The translations under genes were made by a program, and so were the position numbers. A DNA stretch of 64,000 bases from Aspidiotus rigidus (Eukaryota; Arthropoda; Insecta; Hemiptera; Diaspididae). This document shows, piece by piece, positions 43,081-56,982 of the stretch. Where the stretch lies: the NCBI GenBank assembly GCA_035079385.1, contig JAVHKY010000053.1:3658001-3722000 (forward strand), written 5' to 3'. Within the stretch, counting starts at the first letter, position 1, and the number at the start of each line of letters is the position of its first letter. The notes under the pieces were generated by a model. That model did not search any database and had not been told where the DNA came from. It saw only the letters and a list, made by a program, of their open reading frames with translations.

Positions 43081-43359
43081 AAAATTTTCTAAGTCCCTCT
43101 TCCCATCATATATGGCTGGATAGTCGAAATTTTTCCAAGTCCCTTAGACTTGAATTGTCTCATACCATTCCAATACAACAGCGAGATTGCTCGTTCGCCC
43201 CACGAAAGTTGATACCTCAAAATATAGAACGCCCACAATTACCTCAAAATATTTCTCATACAAGACTTATACGACGCCAAGATAGGTAGAGGGGTAAACG
43301 AATAATATCTCACGAACACTTGACCTAGTAGAAGAATTAATAATAAATAAATAAATGAA

Positions 43360-43414
<55 letters not shown>

Positions 43415-43419
43415 ATAGA

Positions 43420-43474
<55 letters not shown>

Positions 43475-43876
43475 ATGAATAAATAAATAAATAAATAATA
43501 TTAAATAATTAAATAAATAAAGGCTGAATAGTCGAAATTTTTCCAAGTCCCCTAGACTTGAATTGTCTCATACCATTCCAATACAACAGCGAGACAGGGG
43601 GCGAACGAGCGGAGCGAGTTCGCCCTACCCCATATTTCTCATAGAAGACTTACACGACGCCAAGATAGGTAAAGTTTTCTAAGTCCCTCTTCCTATCATA
43701 TATGGCTGGATAGTCGAAATTTTTCCAAGTCCCCTAGACTTGAATTGTCTCATACCATTCCAACACAACAGCGAGTTCGCGCTACCTCATATTTCTCATA
43801 GAAGACTTATACGACGCCAAGATAGGTAAAGGGGTAAACGAATAATATCTCACGAACACTTGACCTAGTAGAAGCC
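43081..43876. repeat. Triplicated repeat block enclosing an (AAAT)n microsatellite
   Basis: A segment beginning TTTTCTAAGTCCCTCTTCC and running through GACTTGAATTGTCTCATACC and GACGCCAAGATAGG appears at 43081-43335, partly at about 43520-43672 and again at 43674-43876. Between the first two lies an (AAAT)n tract (about 43340-43500). The units differ by small indels; the middle copy carries an inverted GGCGAAC..GTTCGCC hairpin near 43612-43634. Confidence 0.9.
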
Positions 43877-46800
43877 TAGACTGAAATATTTCAAGATGAC
43901 TGATAAAATATAAAAGACATGGAACATGATTTTCATTTATTTTGCTATGCCAGAAAATTTGTTTTTTGCTTTGTTTTTTATTCTCGAAGCGCGGCGGCTG
44001 TTTTAAGCGTTAGTGCTGGTGACCAAAAAAATAATAAAAATGGCAATGCATAAGCGCATACTACCTGCGCAAGCTCTATCTTTTTTAATAGGTATTAAAA
44101 AATAAATTACTACCTATACATAGTTGTAATAATACTCCCCGCCCCCAGCGAACCGCCAGACAAAGTGAAGTCACTTGATGACTGACTCACCTCTTGAGAA
44201 AATGGTCATAGGCGCGTTCCACCTTACGTTCCATAGACGAGAAGTACTCCGGTAGCAGTGAACAAAATGAGCTATACTTTATAGATACGGAATAAAGTTG
44301 AACTTTGTCATCGAGAAACCAAAGAACTTGGAACATCCTTTCAATACCAACGGAGTGCGCGAGTTGACCATTAAGCCTAATGACGTTGGTCTAATTTAGG
44401 GTCATGGAAAAAGTTTGAGGTTTTCCATCAAGGGACTAAAAAAATTGTACCATCTGGTGGTTTTAGGATCCTTCGTAGAGTGTTTGTGGATTGGATCCAA
44501 AGACTCTAAGATCACCTTTTTAAAGTTATAAGACCCTAAAATACTTCTATGATTTTTAAAAAAGCTGACCGATGAGTGGCATTTTACGGTAGCTTTTTCT
44601 GCCGTAAATTCTAAGGCAATGTGGATACGTTAGAACTCGAATTTCAATAATTCGTCATTGCGACTTTGTGTACCAACGAAAACCCATAGAGAAATTTAAA
44701 CGAGTGATGAAAAAGTTTTTAAAGGCGATATCCGATCTGATCTTGAAGAGAAAATTGGTGAAGAAATCAAATTTCCCGCAAGCCAAAGATAAAATTTTGG
44801 TCGTTGTTCTTGTGTTACAGAAAACGTCAGATGTCAACACGCCCGCAATGGATCAGATAAAGTTGGTTTCCGAAATCCATGATTGGTTCAATGCAAAGAG
44901 TAAACAATGAAAAATTTATCATTTTCATTGACGGATTCCAAATATGTAATATATAATAATATAATAGAAGTGATTTCTGTATTCAAGAATTACGAGTATA
45001 CGTACTTACCAAAATAAAACAATGAGTCTTCCTTGAAAACAAATGTTCCTTGTTGGGTAAGTATCTCAACGTCAATAAATGAATTTATCCTCGACTTTTA
45101 GAAAAATTAGAATTTGAAGTTTGCTGCCAAATGAGAGAACCTAAATTTGAATCATAGCTTTTCGTTAGGGAGGGGATAGCCCCCAAGGGAATTTTTGCCT
45201 GCGCACCTCATAGAGAACAGAAAATCTTTTTCTCACCGGATTCGGACCCGAGGTAAGTCTCTAAATAGGGTCATAACCCCGTGGTACTGCCTTCGGAACA
45301 GGAATTTTTCTTTCTTCCTCGAATAACTATAATCACCTCCGAAAATTTTTCAAAACTTTGGGACTAGTTTAAGCAAACGTCGTCTAGTAGATTTCCGGCT
45401 AAAACAGACGTTTGCTGGGGTAAGTTCTCTGCGTGAAAGGACATATGGACATTGGTTCCTTCGAAATAGATTAGTAAGTTACGCATTAATAACGAGTGAA
45501 ATATACTTAATGATGAGAAATTAGGTCATCAATCGAAACAACAAAATTCCCTGTCGTCTAAGACATTGCGAACGATTCTCGAGGAGAATTTACAGACTTC
45601 TGCACAGTTGAAGTTTTTAGGTTTCTTTGTTGATCTCGAAGCTTTAAATTTTCCAAAGTTCCTTTACTTCACTAGGGAATAGATTTCGAATTTATTCCTT
45701 TTTTTTGATGACGTCACAATCCGGACGCAATCTTTCTCGTGTATTCGAAAAATTCAATCTGCGACCTTCATATTACTCCATCGAAGGATCTAGTATCTGT
45801 GATAGATGTGCGAAAAAGTTATATTGACAAAATAACTTGGAGTTTCATTGCTAGTAACGAGATTTCAATAATACGCACATTAGAAGAACGTTAAAGGCAC
45901 TAAGTGTGTGTTCCTAGTCCTATTGCCTAAATTTCTTCACTAACCAAGAATATACCCTCTCCAAAATTTTGAACTTTTGGTACATGAGAAAATGTTCCGA
46001 TTTTGCATCCCACCCCCCAGGTAAGAGTTATTCTTTCAGTACCTACTAATTTATTACAGGTGTCTAAGATCCGACCTAATGCGACTCGAGAAAATTGAAA
46101 CAACAAAACATTGCAATTCCAACTTGTTAATAAAATTATAGCTCTATTTTAGAAACGAGCCAACACTGTGGTTGGGGAATAAAGGATCAAGAAAGTTCGC
46201 GGAATGCTGATGTAGAATTTCATTTTTTTTTTTTTTTTTTTATATAATTTTTTTCCTCTCTTAAACAAAGAAGCTGCGACCTAACTCGAAAGTAAAAAAT
46301 AGTACGAGTATATTACATAATAAGGGTCTAAAGTGAGTGTTTACATGCGAGGGCAATGTTTGCGAAACGAGGCGTAGCCGAGTGAGCAATTTTTCCCGAG
46401 TCATGTAAACTCACTTTCTATGTTTAAAACATTGTGATAAGAGATTTACTTCCTTTCATCCTTTCTCAAGGTACTACTTTTTTACGATCTTGAGCTCTTT
46501 CATAACGCGAACAGAGTATGGGCCGAAGTATCTGAGAACGGCTCAGAGTTGAAACCGGCTAATCACTTGTGGTTGGTTAGAGGTTTGTCCACTCAAAGAG
46601 GGAACAGGGACTGTTAGTTTTGTTTTCGAAGTATAATTCACTGACTCACTGTCTAATTTCGAAAGTTTTTGTGTTTTCTTTGGTGGTGAGGGCCTTGGTC
46701 CGATCTACCCTGAAAACTTTCGTTACGTCCCAGGTCTATTTCAAATCTGTTTGTTTCTTGAGAGAGGTTTTCCTCTCACCCCTTTTGAAGATGAAATCTT

Positions 46801-47995
46801 CATCTTTCGGATCTTCGTTCTATTTCGCTGACCGATGTTTCGTAGGTCCTGAGCATAGACTGTCAGCCTAGCATAAATCTGTCGAAGGAATTTAGATCTT
46901 TATATCGATGAGGGGCCTAAGCCCCAACGTGGTGTCTATTCGAAGATGAGCTTTGTGCTCAGTTGTCGAAGGGAAATTAGGGAGAACGAATCTTTTCCGA
47001 GTTCTTATCGATCGATAGATCAGTGCTTTAGATAGATAGCTAAGTATCTTATGAACACATTAACGATGAATGCATAGCGGACAAAATAATGTAAAGATTT
47101 CATTAAAAGAACATGTCGAGTTCAAATTTTGAAAAATATCTCTGCTGAAGTCCAAAGTATTCATCGTGAGACATACCTATGGTAAATAAGATAAAGTAGA
47201 GCAGTATCGAGGTAAATGTACGAAAAATATTTCCTATTCTCAGTCGAAGCATCAATTTGTAACATGTAGATGGTCGAATGATTTACTCAAAAAGAAACAG
47301 AAAAAGAGAATTCGAATTTATTTTACAGTCTCATTTGCGTCACTGTGTCAGTACTAGAGACACGAAGAGAACACTGACTCGATAAGTAGGTACCTCTTTG
47401 TTGAAAGCTACGCGTAATTTATTTACGCACCAAGTTCTGTAAAATTCAGTAAAAGTCGGCCAAGAGACTAGCCAACGATCCATAGAACAAGACTTCTTGC
47501 AAGAGTACAAGAGATCTGTTCCTCAAAGCTGTTGGCTTGTCGCTTGGTGGGCCCTTACAGAACTCAAAATCGATTAAGAAGTAGAAATCGATTGGGTCAA
47601 CTTAGTATCGATCTATCGTTTGGCAACGACATCGACGGGTTATCACTATCAGATAACTCTTAAAATTTTTCCTGATTCTAATTGTGTAGTCGGTACAATC
47701 GCTTCTTCTTATTTTCTTTTCCATTATTAGTTTTTATGTCTCTTCTCATTCTGCGATATTCCACCCATGAGCGATGTTCAAAACGATATTCCCAGCGGAG
47801 AGTTTCTAGAATAATTAATAATCCTATCTCAATCTGAGTATGTGATCTTGATTATTTCTGTTATCTCGACCATTAATTGGTTGGTTATCATAATTTTTAT
47901 GTGCTTAGCGTCGAGAACAGCTAACCTGGACGATGTGATCATTTTTAAATCTATTGAGTCTGGTTCAAGGCGTATTTCATCCGAAAAGACTCATC
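43877..47995. other. Non-coding DNA upstream of the PDZD8-like gene
   Basis: No gene is convincingly seen. A frame at 44668-44907 has no ATG start at its head and no recognised domain; an AATAAA occurs near 45014. About 46331-46423 is a small element with inverted ends (AAAGTGAGTGTTTACATG versus CATGTAAACTCACTTT). A T-run lies at 46224-46241. Any 5' UTR exon of the 47996 gene would be here, but I cannot place it. Confidence 0.45.
46331..46423. mobile_element. About 93-bp inverted-repeat MITE
   Basis: The ends AAAGTGAGTGTTTACATG and CATGTAAACTCACTTT pair with one bulge. The interior GCGAAACGAGGCGTAGCCGA is typical of small foldback repeats that I have seen in many invertebrate genomes. Non-coding. 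Confidence 0.6.
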
Positions 47996-50900
47996 ATGAT
48001 TTGGTCATGGGTTCCATGGTCCTGGTTTGTGGCATTCATGTTGGGAATCGTATTCTTCATTCTAGTCGAAGTTACCATAGTTTATCTTCTATTTTTCCGA
48101 AATCCTAATAACCAAAGCAGCGAAACCCCATCCGTTGATGTCTATACGTTTCCTCAGCAACTATACGAGGTGAGATAATTTTTACATCACTTCGAAAACT
48201 TCTGATTCGCCAAAACGTATGGTAATCTATGTTCGTGTTTCCAGTTCCTCACTGAGAAGTTGGGCGAGAACAGTTCGGAAGGTACTCTTCTGTTGAATTT
48301 GTTGTTGCAGTTCTGGTTCAGAGAGAATAGATACGACGTGAACACTTTGACCGCCATCGCGAACAAAATCAATTTCGAATTGACCGAGTTATTGACGAAT
48401 ACACCTTTGGGACGCATTTTCAATAGTTTAAAGGTAAATATGTTATATTTAGAGTGTCAACCTCACAAAATAACCGAGTATAAACCGAGTTATTGACCTT
48501 TCATCGATGTGATCTGTTTTCTATAATATTGTCTTTCCACTTTCGATATCCCAAATATCGTTGAAGAATGAGACAGATTACTGATTATTCGATCAGTCCA
48601 GAATTTATTTTCAAAAAAGTTTCTTCCGGCTCTCAATTTTCCATCGACAATTATTTCATTATGTAATGTTGCAATCGTATTATATTGATGTGATAACAGA
48701 TTAACGATATTGAATTGGGTTCTGAATCACCCACAATCAGTGGCGTCAAACTAAAAAATGTGGACGTGAATAAAGAATTGAGCACGTTGAACAATTTTGT
48801 CTTTGAATTCGATATCAATTACGTAGGTGGTTTTTATACTGCGATACACGCGCTGATGAAATTCAATTCCAATACGGCGTTCGTATCGGTCAAAGGTACA
48901 GTATTACGAAAGTCTTCCACACGACAACACAACGTATGAAAATGCTTCTATAGAATTTAGTTCTTTTCAGTTAACAAATGTGTCGGTCGAGTTCGAGTGG
49001 AATTCACCCGGTTACCGTATACGTATTGGTGTATAAGTTTTCTAAGTCCACCGGAATTGGATTTGGTCGTCGAATCCCGATTAGAAGGCCACAGTGTTCC
49101 TCAACTGAACAGAATTATTGGAATACAAGTGAGTGTTTTCCTGAAGATTTCTTCCAACTTATTATCGTTTCATCATTATGAATGAAATCTGTTTTGCAGC
49201 TTCGGAGAAGAATTAATCGTAGATTTGTCATGCCGTTCTATAAAATACGCTCCAAACCTTTCTTACCGACTCATAATCTTATCCATATAAAAGACGATAT
49301 CGGTGACAGTATACCGAATGGAAAATTACATATCACCGTGCTTTCGCTTTCCAGGGTAGCCAAACGCGAAGGCGAAATTTCGTGTACGCTTATTCTAGGT
49401 CAGTATTCTGGAATTTAATTTCGCTCTTTTCTGACTCGTGATTATTTAACGATATCGTCTTTTTAAATGGGTGAGCAGATAGCTGCCCGTGGATCGAAGA
49501 TGTTCAGTCCACCACAAACCAAACCTATTTGTTACAAATTTTTAAACGATCAAACAAAGTAAGAACTAGTGGTTTCGGTATTTTAGGTCTCTATCAAGTG
49601 TTGAGAGGTTTCAATGCTTATTTTTTTCTTCATTCCAGGACATATCTTCTGCGGAAAATCGTAAATTATCCACTGGATCGTTATTATTCGATCGAAACCA
49701 AGACGGTCTGAGGCAAAGACTGAAATCAATGACTGGACTAGAAGATCCGTGTGCCTTAGGTAATGGTGTAATACTGATTTTGATTCTATTTCTCAGGAAG
49801 ATAACGTTGCAGAAAAAATTATTTTTCGCGTATGAGTCCTCTCGTAGACCTCGTCCTCAGCGTTAGTTTCTCATACCGTAGTAATCCGATATCCCCTACT
49901 GTATTTCCTCGTTCATTGTTCAATAGATGAATCTGTCAGACGTAAATCTTTTGCCGATGTCAGCATATTCCACCAAAGAACAAATTCAGATGCTCTCGTT
50001 CGTGCTGAGTCGGACGATGGAAATATTCAGCAGACAAAGAGAATTCTTTACTCGGAAGTAAGTTCTTCATGTAAACCTTCATTTGAAAGTCATTATTTAA
50101 ACGTTCCTACCATTGCGAGAGTGGGGTATGGTTATTTTGAAATCCCGGGAAAATATATTGAAAAAAACAAGAGAATCCTCTCTCGTGAATGTATTTTGCA
50201 GCCTAATCGGACGAAAAAATACTTCAAAACTTTCAATGCTTCCTCATAATTGTTTGTTCTCCAGCTGATGACCTCGAACGAACAATTCACATTCACCATT
50301 GCGCCACCGGTTCGTTTTATGACCGTACTGGTGTGGAATCATCCGAAAGATGGTCAGCCGGATAATATGATCGGATATATCAGCATACCCCTGACTAATC
50401 TAATATGTCCGGGTATCGGTAAAAAACGACGAATTTTCTATTTGAAATCGCCAAATCAAACAAGGTAAATTCAAACGCTTTCATTTCAAATTTTCGTACT
50501 TCATTTGTTTAAATTCAGTTACACTATTTGTCATATGATTTAGGAATAGTAGCTACACCTCGCTAGCAACTCATCCAGGATTCAATTCTTCTTTATGCCA
50601 CGGTGATATCACTATTGGAGTCAAGTTTACGTCGCTCACTTCTTCGGCTTCGGCTCCCTCGTTATCGTCCAACGAAAGTACGCCTATATCGTTATCACCT
50701 ACCAGAAGTGGAAAGCCAACAAGTCTATTCGAGACGACCGCTAGTCTTTCGTGCCTTGATTCGGAGATGATACTGAGTGCTCACGAATTTGATAAGATGT
50801 TGATCGCGAAGCAAACGAAATGCGAATTTTGCCTGAAAAAGGTTTGTTTATTTTCATCGTTCAAAGAAGAATGCGCGCGGGGCTCTAGGTCATCGCCCTC

Positions 50901-53139
50901 TCATTCAGGAAATATCGAGCGGAATAGCATATTTTAAATCTAAGAAAGATCGTTCGTTCTTATTTCTCTAATCGCTGGGAAAAATGAATCTGAGCCCGTA
51001 CTAGAAAAAAATCGATCTTCTCAAATCCTCCTCCCCCCTCCCCAAGAAGAAAATGGTCTAGATCCGCGTCTATCTTGACGATTCTAAAAATTCAATACTG
51101 CTACACAATTGAGAAGCTAGAGTATTTACAGAAATTCACTGTTTGGTATCGTATAAATTTTGTTTTTGATTTTTATATCATTGTTCGCAATGTTTTTATT
51201 TCTGCCACCAGTCATGTGAATTTTATCTGCATTTCTATGAACTCTCCTGCCCTTGGAATGAATGTTCGTAGAAGTGCACAGAAAAATGAAGAGATGCAAT
51301 TAAAAAATCTTCGTATTCAGACCAAGGCTGCGAGCTCTTCTTCGTTTCTTTTTCCGGGGATGCTCTCCATCACATTTTGTTAATCTCCATTCGCTTCTAG
51401 ACGTAGTCTATGACGCTAATTTTTTTCGTTATCTCTCGATATTTTCCCAGCTCTCTCAAGCGATTATCTTTCGTTGATTTGTACTAATTAATTAAATTCT
51501 AGTTTCATAATTCGAGTAATGGTTTCCAGAAATGATAAAATGATTACGGAAAGTCTTAATAATCCGAAGTGAAATACGTATAATCCTAGAGATGAATTTT
51601 ATATCGTTCTTTTCGCTTTATCTTTGCCGAAAATTAATTTCTCAAATTTTAGTAATACGGAAAGGATCTCAAGTTTGCACACTCCACTATAATACAGCCG
51701 ATGATCTGTTCCTATAGATATGGTTGAGGGAAGCGTCGCGATGTCTCAAGTGCCATTTAATATGCCATAAAAAATGCGTTTCCAAGTGCGAAAAAAGTTC
51801 CGAATGTCGTGGGTACTGCGATGATTCTCTCGCCGAGGAAGAGAATGGTATCGAAGTTGCGACGCAGGCTATTTCTATGAATCCAGAAATCACTACAACG
51901 GCTCCCGATAGCGCCGGAGTAAGTTGAATGTTTACATTGATTTTCTACTTCTTTTTTTCATCATTTATTTAATAAGCACGCTTGTCCTTTTTGTACAAGT
52001 TGTAATTCATGGAAGAGTTTTAATTGGTCGTAATTTTCATCTTCTCGTGCAGTAAAACTAGATGAAAAATACTCCTCTCCTTGAGAAAGAATAAAAAATG
52101 AAAATGAATCCATATATTTTGACTGTCATACTGTTGCAATATTTCCCCTATTCAGGCTGGTCATCCACTAGGAGCGCTTAGAAACTAGATTGAGACAATT
52201 TCTTAGTTGAATACTGATTGAATAAACTTGAAATAACTCACCACCTGACGGAAAAATTGAGACAACGAAATTGCGTAAAATTTCCTAAAAGTTACTTCCT
52301 CATGAAAATTATAATTTTGATCGAATTTAGAAAAGCTTCTACCACGTACGCGCTACTAGTGTTGACCGGCTCGAATTTATCGTGAATTTATTGCTAATGA
52401 ACGAAATTCTTTACAGATCACTAACTCGAGCAGGAATAAATTCAGTACGTTTTTTGCCAACGTGAAAGGTATAAGAAGGTCCGGCTCGACGTCAAGCTTG
52501 GCGCCACCTTCTAATCTTAGCGTAACTTTCAGTCAAGTTCATAGTCTGCCGCAATCGCCTAACCATTCACCGTCAGTTAGCAGAAAAGTGAGTGACTTCT
52601 TAAACTTACGCGATAGAGTGTCGTCTTCAAAAATACTACAGGTTCTTTCCCTTCCAGTCCTCGGTTATCGTGAACGACCTTAAATTATTCGAAAATGAAG
52701 CGGTTGACGACGAGATAGAGAAAGCACTAACTTATCTGATTACAGTACCGCAAAATGAGAATTTTTTGGAATCCATAAAAACCGGTGGCAAGAAATTGTG
52801 TATGGATTTGGCGCCGAATAAACGCGAGACGAGGATTAATGAAATGGTGAGATTTTCCAAACCTGGAATGAATATTACCTACCGAACGAGGTGAGGCTAA
52901 TTCTCGCAATTTTCTGACCGCAGATCGCGAATATCAAAGTGGCGATTGATGAAGAAAATACCAGGCTTAGTGACTTAGAAGAGATGAAAAAACGAACAAA
53001 CGACGTGGACGAATTGACGAAACTCAGTTTCCGCATTGGCAAATGTGAAGAGCGATCCCAAGCGTTGAGGAACTTGCTGTTGCATTGCTGCTCCGGGCTG
53101 CAGGACTCGCAAGAAAATTCGGCGCGAACACCAATTTAG
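47996..53139 (+). CDS. PDZD8-like ER tether and lipid-transfer protein, 14 exons, 840 aa, no PDZ domain visible
   Basis: Exons: 47996-48169, 48245-48433, 48700-48895, 48971-49128, 49200-49398, 49479-49558, 49639-49759, 49927-50057, 50265-50464, 50544-50841, 51718-51918, 52417-52587, 52658-52846, 52924-53139. All introns are GT-AG and every phase joins. ATG 47996 is the first ATG in frame. Residues 9-34 are an N-terminal membrane segment; 60-300 match the PDZD8 SMP lipid-transfer domain (FEFDINYVGGFYTAIHALM; RVRVEFTRLPYTYWCISFL; FYKIRSKPFLP). A C2-like part starts PNGKLHITVLSLSR; a second C2-like block is at 417-500 (MTVLVWNHPKDGQPDNMIGY). A C1 zinc domain spans 563-611 with H563, C576, C579, C591, C594, H599, C602. 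The last exon is charged and coiled-coil-like. Known PDZD8 tethers ER to other membranes and moves lipids. Vertebrate PDZD8 has a PDZ after the SMP; here exons 6-8 encode a Ser-rich linker instead. Confidence 0.92.
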
Positions 53140-53560
53140 AAAATTCGTAAGGATAACACTAGACACGAAGCACAGTAGCAACTTCTATTTTCCTCTCTGA
53201 ATCATTGGTTTTTTTTTTTGTGAAGAGAATTTCCTCGCATTCATGCTCTCTGCGCATCCCCTTCTAAATCGTATCGTTCACGTTCGTTATTTTTTTTTCA
53301 CAAGTACGTTCCTCGAAATGTGTAAATCCTATTTCCATTGATCTTGACATTTTTCGTCAGTATTAATTCGCATTAAGTTTTGCTCGTTTTCTAATGTATT
53401 AAGTCGTTCGTTTATGAAAAGCACAGTGGTTCTTTGAGGTTATTTGAGATCATTGCCCCGAAATGAAAGCAATAAAACAACGTCATTTACCGTACGCCAT
53501 GTGCTTGCTCTAGCAGGGTTACTAATAAAAGTAATTTATTATAAATGCTGTTCGAGATAT
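53140..53560 (+). promoter_or_regulatory. 3' UTR of the PDZD8-like gene with two AATAAA signals
   Basis: Non-coding sequence follows the stop. AATAAA occurs at 53471-53476 and 53524-53529, giving an expected 3' UTR of about 350-410 bases. Confidence 0.6.
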
Positions 53561-56500
53561 TTTCTCTTCTGTCTTTTACGTCTGAAAACTTTTCAGTGAA
53601 GCTAACGACGACATAGGTGAAGATTGACTTCAGCGTTTTATCATTGATTGTGTAGTGATATAATGATTGAGACGAATGCTCTACTTTTAAATTCTTGTAT
53701 ACCGTCGAACAATTCTTACGATCAGATTTTTTTTTTTCGTCTATTAGCCTTTAGTTCTAGCAATGTCACTTTGATCCTGTTCTAGAATTGATTTGCTCGC
53801 AGTTTCTGCACTTGTTCACTACTCGCTCATGAACTCTTTCGCAATTGCTCTTGATAAAAACTGCATTTTTACCTACAGCTTCAAATGATGGTCAAGTTTT
53901 CTAGGTAAAGAAACTGAATGGATTGATTTGTATTCGCAGGTCCTTCTTGACCGACAATAGGTTCAGTCGTGCGGACATTTTTAGAATGGGCCGAGAGCAA
54001 ATACCTTTGACGGTGAAGTTGTGTATCTAGTCTTTTTCATTCCGATGAACTATCTGTATACGGAATATTACTACAGATTTCGTTCCTTTACTACATATTA
54101 TCATTTTTCATGTTACATAATCCTACCTGGTTTCGATTTTTGTTGTGCAATCTTCGACTATCGCTCAATTTTGACATCGTATCTTTATTACATAACTTAT
54201 ATTTCCTTTTATTTAGACTCAAGTAATCTGTTTCGAACGGTACGTACATATTTTGAATCGAATATTCAACGCAACTATCTTTCGAGCTTGTGTGAGACTA
54301 GAGTGCACTTCACCTCAGTTATCACTACCCAACAATTGAATCAATGGTACGAGGTAGTCCTTTTCTAGAGTATTTTTCTCGGTGAATTCAAAACCGTTTC
54401 CCGATTGAAGATCACGTTCTTGTGTTATGATTATCGTCGCGGTACGAAACGTTCTTTCTTGAGCGTCGATACTGCGATCGTTGATCAAAGACTGAGAGAA
54501 CGAATATCACATCTTGCGACGATATGCGACCACTAAACAAGATCAATCGGATCATAACAAGAAAACGCGATTTCTGATCGGCGAATGGTTCTGAATTTAG
54601 CGCGAAAAATTCTCCTAGAATTATAGAAACAACCTTTCTCATTTAAATTCTTTGTTGTGTAGTGTTATCAGTAACGAATATGGATTATTCTTATAACTTT
54701 TGATTATTTTCAACTTGAAAATATAATAGACAAGAGGGGAGTATGGAATCTGCGAAAAGTAATCTCAGAAGTCGAATACCATCTTTGATCCTTTGTGATT
54801 AACGCGCTGGGCGAAGTTTCGTTCGGTCAGGAAAACTTTCTGGGAATGTTAAAACCTTGTTTACTACCTATCAACAACGTGATTTGTGAAGTCTCATCAA
54901 TATTCTTTGATCGTTCATTGTATTTCTGTATTGATTTTTTGTTTCTTGGGACCTTAACATGCTATGTGAGACTAGTGACCTCATGATCAGAATACGAACT
55001 AAAAAAAGACTCAATACTTGAGTGTTCTTAAATTTAAACAGGTTCCTAGATTGTGTACAAACTCAAGTTTATGGTTGAGTTCATAGCCGAGTAGAACGCT
55101 TAGGCTACATGTTACTCATGACTAGTTGATCAATTCTTTCTCTATTTCCTCACATTTCGATGGTAATTTTTTACTGTACCTTTTTAGCATAAGTGTTTTT
55201 GAAAATTCTTGGCGTTTTAAATAGTGAACAATTGTGAGAATTGCAAGAGAAAAAAGCGCCACTCGAACGCCCTTGTCTATGAGTCAATTTTTCCACGCAG
55301 TAGCTTCAAGTTTAATATCTTTCTTGAATTATGGTCTGTTAATTATTTTCAGGATATTGTAAATCAGCCAATTTTGTGACGCGTTTACATGGCGTCCCTT
55401 ACGATAATATATATTTTGTAAAAGTTGACGTTCTATTTTTTCTTCATGGTATAACGCGTACTAATTTCATCCCTCGTTTCAATTTATAAGTATGTTATTC
55501 CAGATTATTGATAATATATGTGATATATTCGTTACTTATTTCAGTCGTATGATCGTATTTACGTACTTATGGGTATATAAAGTAGTTATAAACCTAGTTC
55601 TTACTGTGATTTTTGTTATTAGCCTTCTCTTTTTTTTTTTTTCTTCTTTTGTTTCGAATAATCTAACAACTTTTTAAATTTAATTCTTTGTAGCATTGGG
55701 TAGAACTTTCATCCGGCTCAATATTTCTCAGTTCCGTATAAATAAATTTTAGGAATCTTGTACACTTTCGTCTAAAAAAATAATGTCTCGTCGTATTTAC
55801 ACATACATATGTTGAATAAAATATACCTGTCGTTTTTGTTGAGCGTTCATCATTTCTTTCAAGAGGTGAATGACCATTGGCCATGTAATAAATGCGCGCT
55901 TTATGACTGATTTTTTGTTCTGCGTTTCTGCGAAAAGCAAATGCTTCGTCTTTATTTGAAAGGGTTAACGTATGTACGGAGTTTAAGTACGTGTACTACG
56001 TGATCGTTGTTGGACATGGTCCATGTTTTTGTTCTGTCAAAGTGAGGAAAAAAGAAACCATTTCTTGTGCGCACGCATTTGTCGTTGTATGTCCGGGGAA
56101 AAAAGTTCGTCAAAAATTTTGGCAGTTGTAAATCCAAGTTATTACGTCGATTCGTTGAAGAACGTATTTCGGGTTATATTTAGAAGAACACTTTACCGAC
56201 GCATCTACGCTACATACTGTGAAAAAAATCAGACGCGGAATTGAAATATCCAGCCAAGAAAAGTGTGTGTAATGCACGCGTTCTCAGGAAATTGTTTGCG
56301 GGTATACGAATAAATTTCAAGTTCAAAAGTTATAAAAGTTCAACTTGTGCATGTATCGACGGAAAATAAATACCGGTAGGGGTGATTTTCGGTGCGAGTG
56401 ATCATTTCGTGGAAAGGAATTAATTCATTCAGAATAATTTCGCTCTGACCTTGATTTTTTTTCCCCTTCTGTGTGCTTGACACTACAAGTTTTTCGAGTC

Positions 56501-56982
56501 TTTCTCAAGACCACATCTTTCTTCAGTCCTTTCAAATCCTAGCCCATTTTCTATCATCGGACTATCTAGCTTGACTGGTCAACACGTTTTTATATAAATA
56601 TCCTCTAGCTACTTGTGATCCATGTTCCGGTAGAAAGTAGGGAAAGAAAAATTACTACAAATTTTCGAAGACTCTGCTTCCTAGTCCGCTGAGCATGCTA
56701 CCTTAGCTTTTCTTCTTCAAAAAGCTCAAATCCAAATTCCTCTTTTCGAAACTCTTCCAAGTCCGTCCGGTATAGAGATGTATGTAACAATCCGAATACA
56801 GACAAGGTCTCCCTTCCCCTTAGCTTGAAATTTTGCTTTCGTTTACGAGAGTCAGGACTCGAAATTTCTTCTAATCTCTTCTTTGTAGAGATTCAAGCGA
56901 AAAAAGAGAGCATCGGGTATGAAGATGTAAGCTAAAAGTTTATTCAAGAAAGTTTTGTTTTTACGTGACAAACAGATATCAA
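53561..56982. other. AT-rich intergenic DNA
   Basis: No gene, RNA or clear transposon is seen. Open frames here are short and of low complexity. A T-run lies near 55629-55641. Confidence 0.5.

Noticed and set aside
43337..43546. Minus-strand open frame of repeated IYLF
   Set aside because: It is a translation of the (AAAT)n microsatellite.
44668..44910. Lys-rich 80-codon frame (RKPIEKFKRVMKKFLKAISD)
   Set aside because: It lacks an ATG start at its head and a convincing acceptor; could be a terminal exon, but nothing confirms it.
53939..54030. Possible exon after CGCAG at 53939 (SFLTDNRFSRADIF)
   Set aside because: The PDZD8-like gene already ends at 53139 with polyA signals, and no partner exons of matching phase are seen.
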